A DNA stretch of 14,021 bases. It comes from Atribacterota bacterium (GTDB taxonomy: Bacteria; Atribacterota; Phoenicimicrobiia; Phoenicimicrobiales; Phoenicimicrobiaceae). Under the pieces are notes generated by a model. That model saw only the letters and a program-made list of their open reading frames with translations. It ran no database searches and was not told the DNA's origin. Made by a program: the position numbers and the translations under genes. This document shows positions 1 through 7,189 of this stretch, in pieces. The stretch lies in the NCBI GenBank assembly GCA_030666935.1, contig DAOUWX010000028.1:1-14021 (forward strand). Direction: 5' to 3'. Position 1 is the first letter of the stretch; each line of letters begins with the position of its first letter.

Positions 1-3
1 AGT

Positions 4-369
4 TCATCGATCCTCTTTCTCTAAGATTTCCAAGGGTATCCATCCGTATTCGTTCCTATTTATGTTTCTTACCCACCCCCAGCCATTCAATTCCCTATCG
101 GCCTTAATTAAATCACCTTTGTAAGCCTTCAGCTCAGTAGCTACATACTCCTCCTTGAGCTTTCCGTGTCTTTCGTCTTGTTTTTCAATGATCTGATATG
201 GTACCCAGCATTTCTTTTCTGGTGTTTCGCACCAAATCCAGCCTTTCCATATTTCTTTCTCCTTGTATTCTTCTCCTATCGTGAGTGTTTCATCCTTCTT
301 AAGAACAATCGGATCTGAATAATTAGTCTTTCTTGATTGAATAACTCTGTATCGATTAGGTTTATTCAT
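4..369 (-). CDS. Small protein with two tandem SH3-like domains
   Basis: A 121-residue protein made almost entirely of two bacterial SH3-like (SH3b-type) modules. The first spans about residues 7-62 and the second about 75-118. Both follow the pattern of a charged strand, then a W-G/K-W strand (WKGWIWCE, then GWGWVR), then a W-x-P strand (CWVPYQIIE, then GWIPLEILE), which is the usual end of this fold. There is no signal peptide or membrane segment, so it looks cytoplasmic, whereas many SH3b domains act at the cell wall. Start choice: an AGGAG motif stands 8 bases before the ATG. The stop lies 3 bases from the window edge. Related stand-alone SH3 proteins exist in bacteria and methanogens without a known function. 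It probably binds a ligand or a protein, but which one cannot be told. The gene is real with good confidence; the function is unknown. Confidence 0.8.
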   Translation of the reverse strand: MNKPNRYRVIQSRKTNYSDPIVLKKDETLTIGEEYKEKEIWKGWIWCETPEKKCWVPYQIIEKQDERHGKLKEEYVATELKAYKGDLIKADRELNGWGWVRNINRNEYGWIPLEILEKEDR

Positions 370-523
370 TTCTTAATCTCCTGGGTGATTATTTCTCCTA
401 ACGTTCCAATAGTCAGACTGATTGATTAAACCTTATTTTTATATACTATATCATATTTTTCGGGTCGCAGTATTATTCTGTTTTCTTGATGATCTTTTTC
501 AGTTTTCCACTGGAGAATTCTTT

Positions 524-1267
524 TCAATTTTCTCTCAACTTCTTTAAGTTTCCCCTGGAAAGACTTAAAATCAATGGACGTAGTATTTTTATCTTAATCC
601 ATGAAATGGTTTCTTCCATTTCTTTAAGGGGAGTGAGATTATCAGCATAAATAGGCTCTCTTCCCTCTACTGCTGTAAGCTGTTGGGCTCCTATTATGCC
701 TGACTTCGAAAATTCAATGGATATATCTCTCCTATGGGGATACCTGGCAAAATTAAGATTCTTTTTCAAAAGAATTTCATGCAGTTCTTTATCAAAAGTA
801 GCTTCCATTGATATCCATCTTCCGTTTAATTTTACTTCAGGGAATGTATGAGTAAACGAATCCGGCCAAAAACGATATGCTAAAGGATGAAGTAAATCCC
901 TTAAAGCTTCTTTGCTTACCGACATAAAATGAAAGCGGGTGGGGACGCTGGCTTCTTTCGCCATTTCGACAAAAAGAACAGCTTTGTTCATACAGCTACC
1001 CCGGCCGGTTCCTAACACCTCTTCAGCACTCATATAATTGTCGCCCACAAAATCAAAAAGCACTTCGTCTCGAACGAAATAAAATATTTTTTCCACTTTT
1101 TCTTCCGGTGTAACAGCACCTTTAGTGATTTCTAAAACTGTCTCTTCAAATGATTTTGTATCTTGTGTACTAACAGATTTAGAATTGATAGAACTATAAC
1201 CATTAGCTAAAACTAATAATATTAATATTATTCCTGTTATCCAAAAATACTTTGCTCTTTTTCCCAT
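524..1267 (-). CDS. Membrane-anchored transglutaminase-like (cysteine protease fold) protein
   Basis: A 247-residue protein with one N-terminal hydrophobic helix (about residues 8-22), which should anchor it in the membrane or act as an export signal, followed by a transglutaminase-like domain. The catalytic triad of the family is visible: Cys92 in GSCMNKA, His140 in THTFPEV and Asp159 in EATFD. In the family this domain cleaves or transfers on peptide amides; the substrate here is unknown. The reading frame stays open 18 codons further upstream (to 1321), but I chose the ATG at 1267 because AGGAGG lies 5 bases before it and the hydrophobic helix then sits at the N-terminus. It is the nearest gene downstream of marR, and its promoter carries a MarR-type palindrome, so it is probably a direct target of that repressor. 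The C-terminus is rich in Lys, Arg and Leu and has no recognised domain. Confidence 0.85.
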   Translation of the reverse strand: MGKRAKYFWITGIILILLVLANGYSSINSKSVSTQDTKSFEETVLEITKGAVTPEEKVEKIFYFVRDEVLFDFVGDNYMSAEEVLGTGRGSCMNKAVLFVEMAKEASVPTRFHFMSVSKEALRDLLHPLAYRFWPDSFTHTFPEVKLNGRWISMEATFDKELHEILLKKNLNFARYPHRRDISIEFSKSGIIGAQQLTAVEGREPIYADNLTPLKEMEETISWIKIKILRPLILSLSRGNLKKLREN

Positions 1268-1272
1268 GATAG

Positions 1273-1278
1273 CCTCCT
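1273..1278 (-). promoter_or_regulatory. Ribosome binding site fixing the start of the transglutaminase-like gene
   Basis: A perfect AGGAGG on the minus strand, 5 bases before the ATG at 1267. The upstream ATG of the same frame at 1321 has no comparable site, so the shorter protein is preferred. Confidence 0.8.
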
Positions 1279-1347
1279 GTTTTTCTTTATCCGATATTTT
1301 GGTAAATATTAGTATTTCCAAAATTTTCGGACGCCTTTTTTAAAATA

Positions 1348-1376
1348 AATATATTTGTACAATATTTTATTGTTAA
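1348..1376 (-). promoter_or_regulatory. Sigma70-type promoter of the transglutaminase-like gene
   Basis: On the minus strand there is a -35 box TTAACA (1376-1371), exactly 17 bases, then a -10 box TATATT (1353-1348). Each box matches the consensus at 5 of 6 positions. Transcription would start near 1341, giving a leader of about 75 bases before the ATG at 1267. The -35 box lies inside the palindrome at 1372-1386, so a protein bound there would block RNA polymerase. Confidence 0.7.
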
Positions 1377-1386
1377 CCTGGTTAAC
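1372..1386. promoter_or_regulatory. Perfect 15-bp palindromic operator, probable MarR binding site
   Basis: GTTAACCTGGTTAAC is a perfect inverted repeat of two 7-base arms around one base. It starts 18 bases past the stop of the MarR gene and overlaps the -35 box of the next promoter. Size and symmetry suit a dimeric MarR protein. A related site lies in the promoter of the marR gene itself (1882-1896); the identical stretch shared by the two is CCAGGTTAACAATAA. That this MarR binds here is inferred from position and recurrence. Confidence 0.72.
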
Positions 1387-1403
1387 TTTCAACGTAAAAA
1401 AAA

Positions 1404-1862
1404 TTAACTCTCTCTCTTTAGAATTTCAGCTAATTCTTTGTTCATTTTTTTTAAATAATTTTCAATTGTAGCAACCTCATTTTCCTTAAGATTTTTTAAA
1501 ATGTCAAATATTCTTTCAAATACTTTTTTTGAAAATATTTCATGCCCTTGAAAAGCCTTTCTCCCTTTATCTGTAAGATTGAAGATCACCTCCTTTTGAT
1601 TATCAACCGGCCGACTTTTTATAATATAATTTTTCTTTAAAAGTTTTTTCGCGGTTTTGGATACTGCGCTTTTTGAAACCCCCATACATTCTGCTAATTT
1701 AGTAAGATTAATACCACTATTTTTTCCGATAGACTCTATAGTATGAATTTCCGTAGTGTATAATAAATCTCCAGAGCCAAAATCTCTAGGCTTATTTTCA
1801 ATCAATTTAAACATATTATGAGATCTAAAATATAATTGAATTAATTTATTATAGTCTTTCAT
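1404..1862 (-). CDS. MarR-family transcriptional regulator
   Basis: A 152-residue DNA-binding protein of normal MarR length. It has an N-terminal helix for dimerisation, a winged helix-turn-helix at about residues 52-100 (LTKLAECMGVSKSAVSKTAKKL as recognition region, then a wing with RPVDNQKEVIFNLTDKG), and a C-terminal dimer helix. The R-x-x-D of the wing is typical of the family. The frame is open 15 codons further upstream, but that start would lie within the -35 box of a strong promoter (1879-1907), so I place the start at the ATG at 1862. This leaves a short leader of about ten bases with only a weak GGTGAT ribosome site. The operator inside its own promoter suggests autorepression, and the one in front of the transglutaminase-like gene suggests a second target. 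MarR proteins usually release DNA on binding small aromatic ligands or on oxidation; the inducer is unknown. Confidence 0.92.
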   Translation of the reverse strand: MKDYNKLIQLYFRSHNMFKLIENKPRDFGSGDLLYTTEIHTIESIGKNSGINLTKLAECMGVSKSAVSKTAKKLLKKNYIIKSRPVDNQKEVIFNLTDKGRKAFQGHEIFSKKVFERIFDILKNLKENEVATIENYLKKMNKELAEILKRES

Positions 1863-1878
1863 TTTATCACCGCTTATT

Positions 1879-1907
1879 AATATACACCAGGTTAACAATA
1901 ATGTCAA
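1879..1907 (-). promoter_or_regulatory. Sigma70-type promoter of the marR gene
   Basis: On the minus strand there is a perfect -35 box TTGACA (1907-1902), a 17-base spacer, and a -10 box TATATT (1884-1879). Transcription would begin near 1872, about 10 bases before the ATG at 1862. A second TTGACA stands 18 bases further upstream (1925-1920) in a repeated CTTGACA context; its matching -10 would be the poorer ATTATT. Confidence 0.8.
1882..1896. promoter_or_regulatory. Imperfect operator in the marR promoter spacer
   Basis: Centred between the -35 and -10 boxes of the marR promoter. One arm, GGTTAAC, is identical to the perfect palindrome at 1372-1386; the other arm (ATACACC) matches at only 4 of 7 positions. 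The 15 bases CCAGGTTAACAATAA (1887-1901, plus strand) are identical to the minus strand at 1381-1367. A protein bound here would occlude the promoter, as in autoregulated MarR systems. The degenerate arm predicts weaker binding than at the downstream target. Confidence 0.65.
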
Positions 1908-2040
1908 GCTTTATTTTTTTGTCAAGCGATTAAAAAAAAGACCAGAGTTCACTATGAAGTTTGTTGATTACATCTAGCAACTTTCTATTATCAGATAATT
2001 TTTCTGCAATCACTTAAATACTTACTCAAAAATAATTATG

Positions 2041-2076
2041 CCTAACATTCCGTAGGGATTTCGGCATTTGTTAAGG
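2041..2076 (-). terminator. Probable terminator after the acyltransferase-like gene
   Basis: Just past the stop at 2084, the minus strand reads AAAAAACC, then CCTTAACA pairing with TGTTAGG (one bulged base), with an inner CCG/CGG pairing, then an AT-rich tail ending in five T. The plus strand reads the same hairpin followed by six T, so it could also work in the other direction. The stem is imperfect, hence moderate confidence. Confidence 0.4.
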
Positions 2077-2083
2077 TTTTTTC

Positions 2084-3313
2084 TTAGTACAATTTCGTGA
2101 ATGTCTGGATAAAATCCATTTTTGTAGATTTTTTACCTAACTTACGGAGTATTTCCACCCACCAATATTCTAGGCTAAACTTAAAATTATTCTTTTGCCA
2201 AATCCATAAGATTAAAATCCATATCATAATATTCAAGACACCGAAAATTAAACACCCATTTACGGTTTGATTCCATGAAGGCATTAGATAGCTAAGTATT
2301 TTTCCAAATATCTCAGAGAGAAGCGTTTCAAACAAGTATACAGTTAAGCTTATCCTGCTAAACCATTTTATAAAAGGTATATTAATGATTTTTTTATTTC
2401 TAAATTCAAAAATCAACAAGAAAAATATAATAATTAGAATGAAAACGCCTAACTCCAAATGCGTTTTGAAATACCAAAAATAATCTGCTTTTGAGATTGT
2501 CTTTGGAAAATTCAAACAGCCAACCAATCCATATATAAAAAAGAAAAGACCAATTGGGATGATGATTTTCTTGATTAGGTTCTTCCTTTTTTTATATATC
2601 ATTAACCCTATAATAGAGGCAAATAGGCCATATGCCAGATAGGGCAATAATGGATAAGGATTTGCTATAGTAAAACCAAGCAGTGTCGCCAATAAATAAT
2701 TCTTTGCCTGTATTGATTTATCTACTATGCCATAGAGGTAAATTCTGGTAAATGAAAAGAGCATTATTACAAAACCCGATGTCCCTAACACCCAGTAATT
2801 CCTTTTTTCTTTTTCAAACCCCTTATTTCTCATCAAAAAGAATAATAGTAATGTTATAATTATCAGGTTTAGTCCTATTGTTGATATAGAAGAACCCTCA
2901 AAGAATTTAGTTATTTGGGGGAAGGTTAAATGCATATTCCTGATTGAACTAGCTACTACAGTCATATCCGGTTGATTATTGATAAAATCGATATTCCATC
3001 TACCAAGAAAAATATTCAGTATATAATGAATTATTATATAAATACCTCCGGCAAAGAATAAAAATTTAGCATGTTTTAGATTGCCCAATTTTTCGATTCT
3101 TCCGGAAAGCATGATTGTATTAACAATTCCAGAATAGAATATTAGTAAACCTCCCCACAAAACCAGGAAGCTAATAAGTACAACGATTATGGGCGGATTA
3201 CTAAAATCAATTTTATGGATATTTGCAAAATTATAAACAGAGGCGTGAAAAAATATGACCAGAATTAAAGATATCCCTCTTAAAAAATCTAATGAATCTA
3301 TTCTTTTATTCAT
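2084..3313 (-). CDS. Multi-pass membrane acyltransferase-like protein
   Basis: A 409-residue protein with roughly ten hydrophobic helices. The N-terminus carries R-I-D-S-L-D-F-L-R-G (residues 4-13) with a His at 23 in the first membrane helix. This pattern is shared by the transmembrane acyltransferase superfamily (acyltransferase 3, OpgC, HGSNAT-like and DUF418 families). Near the C-terminus, SRISLTVYLFETLLSEIF resembles the late conserved helix of the same families. Such proteins transfer acyl groups onto sugars or lipids across the membrane. Its ATG overlaps the stop of the upstream gene (ATGA, 3310-3313), and its ribosome site AGGAGGGAG lies inside the last codons of that gene. The two should be translated together, which suggests that the upstream adenylate-forming enzyme supplies or prepares the acyl group. 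The exact family and substrate are not resolved. Confidence 0.72.
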   Translation of the reverse strand: MNKRIDSLDFLRGISLILVIFFHASVYNFANIHKIDFSNPPIIVVLISFLVLWGGLLIFYSGIVNTIMLSGRIEKLGNLKHAKFLFFAGGIYIIIHYILNIFLGRWNIDFINNQPDMTVVASSIRNMHLTFPQITKFFEGSSISTIGLNLIIITLLLFFLMRNKGFEKEKRNYWVLGTSGFVIMLFSFTRIYLYGIVDKSIQAKNYLLATLLGFTIANPYPLLPYLAYGLFASIIGLMIYKKRKNLIKKIIIPIGLFFFIYGLVGCLNFPKTISKADYFWYFKTHLELGVFILIIIFFLLIFEFRNKKIINIPFIKWFSRISLTVYLFETLLSEIFGKILSYLMPSWNQTVNGCLIFGVLNIMIWILILWIWQKNNFKFSLEYWWVEILRKLGKKSTKMDFIQTFTKLY

Positions 3314-4656
3314 TTTTCTCTCCCTCCTATATTACATTTAATTCTTATAAGTTTTTTTGATCCTTTATTAAATAAAGGCAGGCAAAATATAAGCTTAATT
3401 TCTGGTTCAACACAGTGGTACTTTAAGAATACTTTTTTTAGTTTTTGTATCAATTGTTCTTTGATTTTTTCTTTATTTGAACCTTTCTTTAATTGAATCC
3501 TTAAGGTGATCTCTGTGTAACTATCTTGTGTTGCCTGATATTCCTCAATGTCTTCTGAAGCAGAAATTATTGTTCTGCTGATGTAATCTTGGAATATAAA
3601 TTGAGATTTCTTTGTGTCTGTTCTTAATCCCCAAAACATATCATCTGCTCTTCCTTGAATCTGTTTAATCACTCTAAAATTTGAGCCACAACTGCATTTT
3701 TCTTTGTTTATGGTTATTATGTCATTAAGTTCGTATCTTATTATTGGTTGCGATTTTTTATGTAGGTCAGTAACTAAGAGTTTATGACATGGCTCACCGT
3801 CTTTTATTGGCAATCCCCTATCATCAAGGAGTTCAAAAAAAACCATATCCTCATTAATATGCAGATTACCGTGACTGCAGGTTAAAGCATAATATCCTTC
3901 GCTACCCTGGTAGACTTCATGAACCTCGCACTTGAAATTGTTTTCTAAATATTTTTTAACATTCGGATAGAGAACTTCAGCATAAGAGTATAGTAATTTT
4001 GGTCTTATTTTTAATCTTCTTTTTTGCAGTTTTGTTGCCAATAATTTTAACATGCTTGGCGGTGCAGACACAATGTTTGGATTTAGTTTTTCAAGCTGTT
4101 CTATGGTTTTTTCCATGGGCTGCAGCTGGTTTATATAAGTCAGTTTGTTTCCTGATTTATTATAGTCGAATGCCGGCGTATTTACTCTTAAAATAAATGC
4201 ACAATTTATTTTTTCTCTTTTTGGCAAAACTAATCTTGAAACATACATTGCTTTGATGTAATTCTCTTCTTCTTTTGTGGTTATAACAATACCTTTGTTA
4301 CCGCTTGTTCCTGAAGACATGCCTATGTTGATATCATTGAACCTTAGGGAGAAATCTCTGGTTTTTTCAACGTTCAGGGCGAAATGGATTAAATCATCCC
4401 TATTTAGTCCCAAAGTGTTATATTCGGTTAAATTGTCCATCATTATTTTTTTGTTGACTATCGGCAAAGATGAGAATTTATTTATATTGTATTTGGAGTA
4501 ATGTTTTTTAAAGAATTTTGAATGTTCAACAGCATACCTTGCGATTTCTTTTGTTTTCTTTTCTTGATATTTCTTTATGTCTTTTACAGACCAAAATTTA
4601 AAGCGATATTTTGATAAGATATAAAAAATGAGTGGAAATCTTGTTTCAAATTCCAT
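3310..4656 (-). CDS. PaaK/CapK-type adenylate-forming enzyme (phenylacetate-CoA ligase-like)
   Basis: A 448-residue enzyme of the ANL superfamily, in the branch that holds phenylacetate-CoA ligase, coenzyme F390 synthetase and CapK. Visible motifs are the nucleotide loop SSGTSGNKG (114-122), YQGSEG (249-254), the LHINEDMVFFEL strand (265-276), PIIRYELND (304-312) and CSCG followed by GRADDMF (321-341), typical of this branch. C-terminal lysines (435-440) fall where the catalytic Lys is expected. It should activate a carboxylic acid as acyl-AMP and may pass it on to CoA or another acceptor. The frame opens at 4680, but AAGGAGGT lies inside that extension and 11 bases before the ATG at 4656, so I prefer the latter. 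It overlaps the membrane acyltransferase-like gene by 4 bases. No carrier-protein gene is seen nearby. CapK homologues often occur in surface polysaccharide loci; the acid used here is unknown. Confidence 0.85.
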   Translation of the reverse strand: MEFETRFPLIFYILSKYRFKFWSVKDIKKYQEKKTKEIARYAVEHSKFFKKHYSKYNINKFSSLPIVNKKIMMDNLTEYNTLGLNRDDLIHFALNVEKTRDFSLRFNDINIGMSSGTSGNKGIVITTKEEENYIKAMYVSRLVLPKREKINCAFILRVNTPAFDYNKSGNKLTYINQLQPMEKTIEQLEKLNPNIVSAPPSMLKLLATKLQKRRLKIRPKLLYSYAEVLYPNVKKYLENNFKCEVHEVYQGSEGYYALTCSHGNLHINEDMVFFELLDDRGLPIKDGEPCHKLLVTDLHKKSQPIIRYELNDIITINKEKCSCGSNFRVIKQIQGRADDMFWGLRTDTKKSQFIFQDYISRTIISASEDIEEYQATQDSYTEITLRIQLKKGSNKEKIKEQLIQKLKKVFLKYHCVEPEIKLIFCLPLFNKGSKKLIRIKCNIGGREK

Positions 4657-4667
4657 ATTAAACCCAT

Positions 4668-4677
4668 ACCTCCTTCC
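4668..4677 (-). promoter_or_regulatory. Ribosome binding site deciding the start of the PaaK-like gene
   Basis: GGAAGGAGGT on the minus strand, 11 bases before the ATG at 4656. The alternative ATG at 4680 lies upstream of this site and has no Shine-Dalgarno sequence of its own. Confidence 0.65.
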
Positions 4678-4680
4678 CAT

Positions 4681-4949
4681 TTTTTAATAATTATCAAGAA
4701 CTCTTTTATATCTAACTAATAATAGGCACAATACTGCGTTTTGCCCTACCAAAATGAATAATATCGGAAGTATCCCGGTTATTCCCTAGTATCATTTTGC
4801 ACTTTTAAGACTTAATTATCCAAATACTTTGATTATTTTTAATATATACAATAAAAGTTTTAAAAAATCATTTTTTGGGAAATTATATTGCAACTATTTT
4901 CGATTAAAGAGAAAATTCAACTAACCTTTCAATTTTTGTTAAAGGCTAC
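4681..4949. other. Intergenic stretch upstream of the PaaK-like gene
   Basis: About 270 AT-rich bases without a supported gene. They should hold the promoter of the PaaK/acyltransferase pair; the best I see is a weak TTGTGC with TATAAA 15 bases downstream near 4700-4730, which I would not rely on. A loose inverted repeat CAAAATGA/TCATTTTG (4750-4757, 4792-4799) and a weak hairpin (4925-4945) just past the stop of the upstream gene are also present. Confidence 0.4.
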
Positions 4950-6182
4950 TCAGTCTGTAATTTCCTGCAACCATTTCAAGTTTTTTACTGCATCGCTTTC
5001 ACTAATAAACTTTATACCAGTCGCACCCAAATAGTTTAAAAAATGTCCAAAACACCGAATTAATCCTCGTTTCATCTCTTCTGAAACAAAGACATCCGGC
5101 TCCCACCACCAGTTAATAATCTCAAGTTTGCCAGTTTTTTTATTAAACCTAGGTTCAAAACGTGCCACAAATCTATCTCCATATAAAACTGGTAATACAT
5201 AATAGCCGTATCTACGTTCAGAAATTGGTTTATATACTTCCCAAACATATTCAAATCCAAAAATCTCTTTTATTAATTTTCGATCCCATAATAGATTATC
5301 TAAGGGGGCAATAAAAGAGGCTTGTGGTTCTATATCACTTTTTTCTAATATTCCATGTAATAAGGCCACTTCCTCTTTTCTAATATATAAAGGATGTTTA
5401 ATTTTTTCTACCTCGATTTTCATTACCTCTCCTTTTTCTTTAAGCCGGGAAAAGGCGTCAAATCGCTGCTCGTTTTTCATCCAGGATATACCAAGCCATG
5501 CATCGCCAGAACATTCCCACAGTAGTCCGACAGCTCCGATTCGCCTTTTAACCTTCCACTCGAAGTACTGTCCTATTGTAATATTGGGGTCGGGCATAGA
5601 CAGTAATTCAGATGGAAGATATTTTTCAGCAAAGTCATAAACTTTCCTCGTGCCAACTTTATGATGAATAATTAATTCTCCCCAAAAGTACATACTTTCC
5701 AATGCTGCTCGGGCTGCCCTGGTAGGTGCCCAAGACCAATCTACTATAGTGTCAAATTTTAAGTCTATAGATGATAAAGGTCCATTCTGCTCAAGGGCGT
5801 CTCTTACTTCTGGCAATATTTTACTGATAGAGTTAGATTCGCCCCCATGCCGTCGATATGCTTTTTCACGATATCTACTAAAATATGGCCAATCCTCAAG
5901 TGCATAGATAGACATATTTTTGTCCCATCCATCCAATAATTTTCTATCAGAATATAAAAGTTCTTGCAAATATTCTGATTTAAAATTTTTAATTCGGGAC
6001 TGAAGGACAAGGTAGGGATTGTATCCAACCACATTAAGTGGATCAAATTGAATACAGCCCACATGTCGTATGTATTCAAGTATACCTTCTTTTCCCTGAA
6101 GTTTTTGCGCAGGCATAATTTTTTGATGGGCAAGCATAAATTGTCGTGCTTGTTTTTTTGTTATCTTCATATGAGAACACAT
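4950..6182 (-). CDS. YcaQ/AlkX-family winged-helix protein, probable DNA glycosylase
   Basis: A 410-residue protein of the YcaQ (HTH_42, crosslink repair) family. Its members AlkZ (Streptomyces) and AlkX/YcaQ (E. coli) remove bulky alkylated bases and unhook interstrand crosslinks. The N-terminal helix-turn-helix leads to Gln45-Phe-Asp47 within CIQFDPLNVV, matching the catalytic Q-x-D motif of the family. The central part has the tandem winged-helix character. The C-terminal third keeps the signature block APLDNLLWDRK (292-302), IFGFEYVWEVYKP (307-319), RRYGYYVLPVLYGDR (323-337) and a final strand set. Length is normal. The ATG at 6182 has only a weak GGGACGAAG ribosome site; the second ATG at 6170 has none. 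It follows the hydrolase gene by 50 bases and is probably co-transcribed with it. A role in repair of alkylated or crosslinked DNA is inferred from family and motif. Confidence 0.85.
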   Translation of the reverse strand: MCSHMKITKKQARQFMLAHQKIMPAQKLQGKEGILEYIRHVGCIQFDPLNVVGYNPYLVLQSRIKNFKSEYLQELLYSDRKLLDGWDKNMSIYALEDWPYFSRYREKAYRRHGGESNSISKILPEVRDALEQNGPLSSIDLKFDTIVDWSWAPTRAARAALESMYFWGELIIHHKVGTRKVYDFAEKYLPSELLSMPDPNITIGQYFEWKVKRRIGAVGLLWECSGDAWLGISWMKNEQRFDAFSRLKEKGEVMKIEVEKIKHPLYIRKEEVALLHGILEKSDIEPQASFIAPLDNLLWDRKLIKEIFGFEYVWEVYKPISERRYGYYVLPVLYGDRFVARFEPRFNKKTGKLEIINWWWEPDVFVSEEMKRGLIRCFGHFLNYLGATGIKFISESDAVKNLKWLQEITD

Positions 6183-6232
6183 TTAGACATTTCTTCGTCC
6201 CTTGTCGTTTATTTTGTTATTTTAATTATTAT

Positions 6233-7189
6233 TTAACTCTTAGAAATAAATTTAATTGCCTTTGTCAATATTTCGTTAAAATTATCCGGGTAATCATGGT
6301 CTAAACCTTTAAAGATTTTTAATTCATAGGAAATTTTTTTGCTACTTAATAGATCAGTAAATCTTCTGGTACATTTATAGCAGTCATCATCTTTGTCACC
6401 GCAAACAACATAACCTTTTATCCCCTTCTCCCTTATCTTATCTAATAAGGGAGACCATTTATCAATTTCAGGTAACCAGGGAGCAACAAGTATAAATCCT
6501 TTTACCTGAATTAAATCTTTTAGAATTGAATATAAGGCAACTCTCCCTCCTGCGGAAAATCCAGCGATGATAATATTATCAGAATCGATATTATGCTTTT
6601 CTAAAATACTTTCATAATGTTCCTTCAGCTCTCGTGAACTTTTTTTAATATCTTTCCACTTATAACCTCCCGAAAACTGAATTTGAGAAGACTGTGGTAA
6701 GGCTAATAGGTAGTTTTTATGTATACAAGAACTCCAATAGTCTTCTGTTATCTCAATATTCTCTTGGTCACCGTGTAAGGCAATAATCAAGGAATGCTTA
6801 TATTGTTCATTCATCTTATCTGGCATAATTATTTTTAAATTAGGTTTCTCGTTTCTTTTGGCTTCTGATTCCCTTTTTTTACATATATCTAATAATTCAC
6901 CGAACTCTTTATATTTATTAAGTGACTTTAAATCTTCATCTTCAATTAAGTATTTGTATTGATACCAAAATCCTTTTTCTACTATCGCCTCTCTCATTAT
7001 CTGTAGTGCTAATTCTTCAAGTCCTGCCTCATTGGCAATCGAATATCGAAAATTGTATATTTGAGCAAGATTACCTTTTTTTATACCTTTATAATTATCT
7101 GTTATGAAATTATAGGCTTCCAGATAATCACCTTTCATATATATTTCCAATGTTCTGTTTATTAAGTTTGTATAGGTTATTCTTTTCAA
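6233..7189 (-). CDS. Alpha/beta hydrolase (esterase-like) with helical N-terminal extension
   Basis: A 318-residue cytoplasmic protein without signal peptide. Residues 1-110 are predicted helical with repeat-like character (TPR-like at best). Residues 118-318 form an alpha/beta hydrolase: oxyanion segment LIIALHGD (134-141), nucleophile elbow GFSAGG with Ser212, acidic member probably in CGDKDDD (263-269) and His298 in GLDHDYP. The family includes dienelactone hydrolases, phospholipase/carboxylesterases and PHB depolymerase-like esterases; the substrate is unknown. It starts with TTG at 7189; AAGGAG lies 9 bases before it, and no ATG occurs in frame until residue 18, so the TTG is well supported. 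Two Cys pairs near the acid loop (C263 and C270, then C273) are unusual but may be incidental. The gene for the AlkX-like protein follows 50 bases later. Confidence 0.8.
   Translation of the reverse strand: MKRITYTNLINRTLEIYMKGDYLEAYNFITDNYKGIKKGNLAQIYNFRYSIANEAGLEELALQIMREAIVEKGFWYQYKYLIEDEDLKSLNKYKEFGELLDICKKRESEAKRNEKPNLKIIMPDKMNEQYKHSLIIALHGDQENIEITEDYWSSCIHKNYLLALPQSSQIQFSGGYKWKDIKKSSRELKEHYESILEKHNIDSDNIIIAGFSAGGRVALYSILKDLIQVKGFILVAPWLPEIDKWSPLLDKIREKGIKGYVVCGDKDDDCYKCTRRFTDLLSSKKISYELKIFKGLDHDYPDNFNEILTKAIKFISKS

Noticed and set aside
3999..4501. Open plus-strand frames inside the PaaK-like gene
   Set aside because: They lie opposite a gene with complete family motifs and have no ribosome sites or recognisable domains.
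4750..4799. Inverted repeat CAAAATGA/TCATTTTG in the gap before the PaaK-like gene
   Set aside because: Only 8 bp with a 34-base loop, no T tract, and no second copy; too weak for an operator or terminator call.
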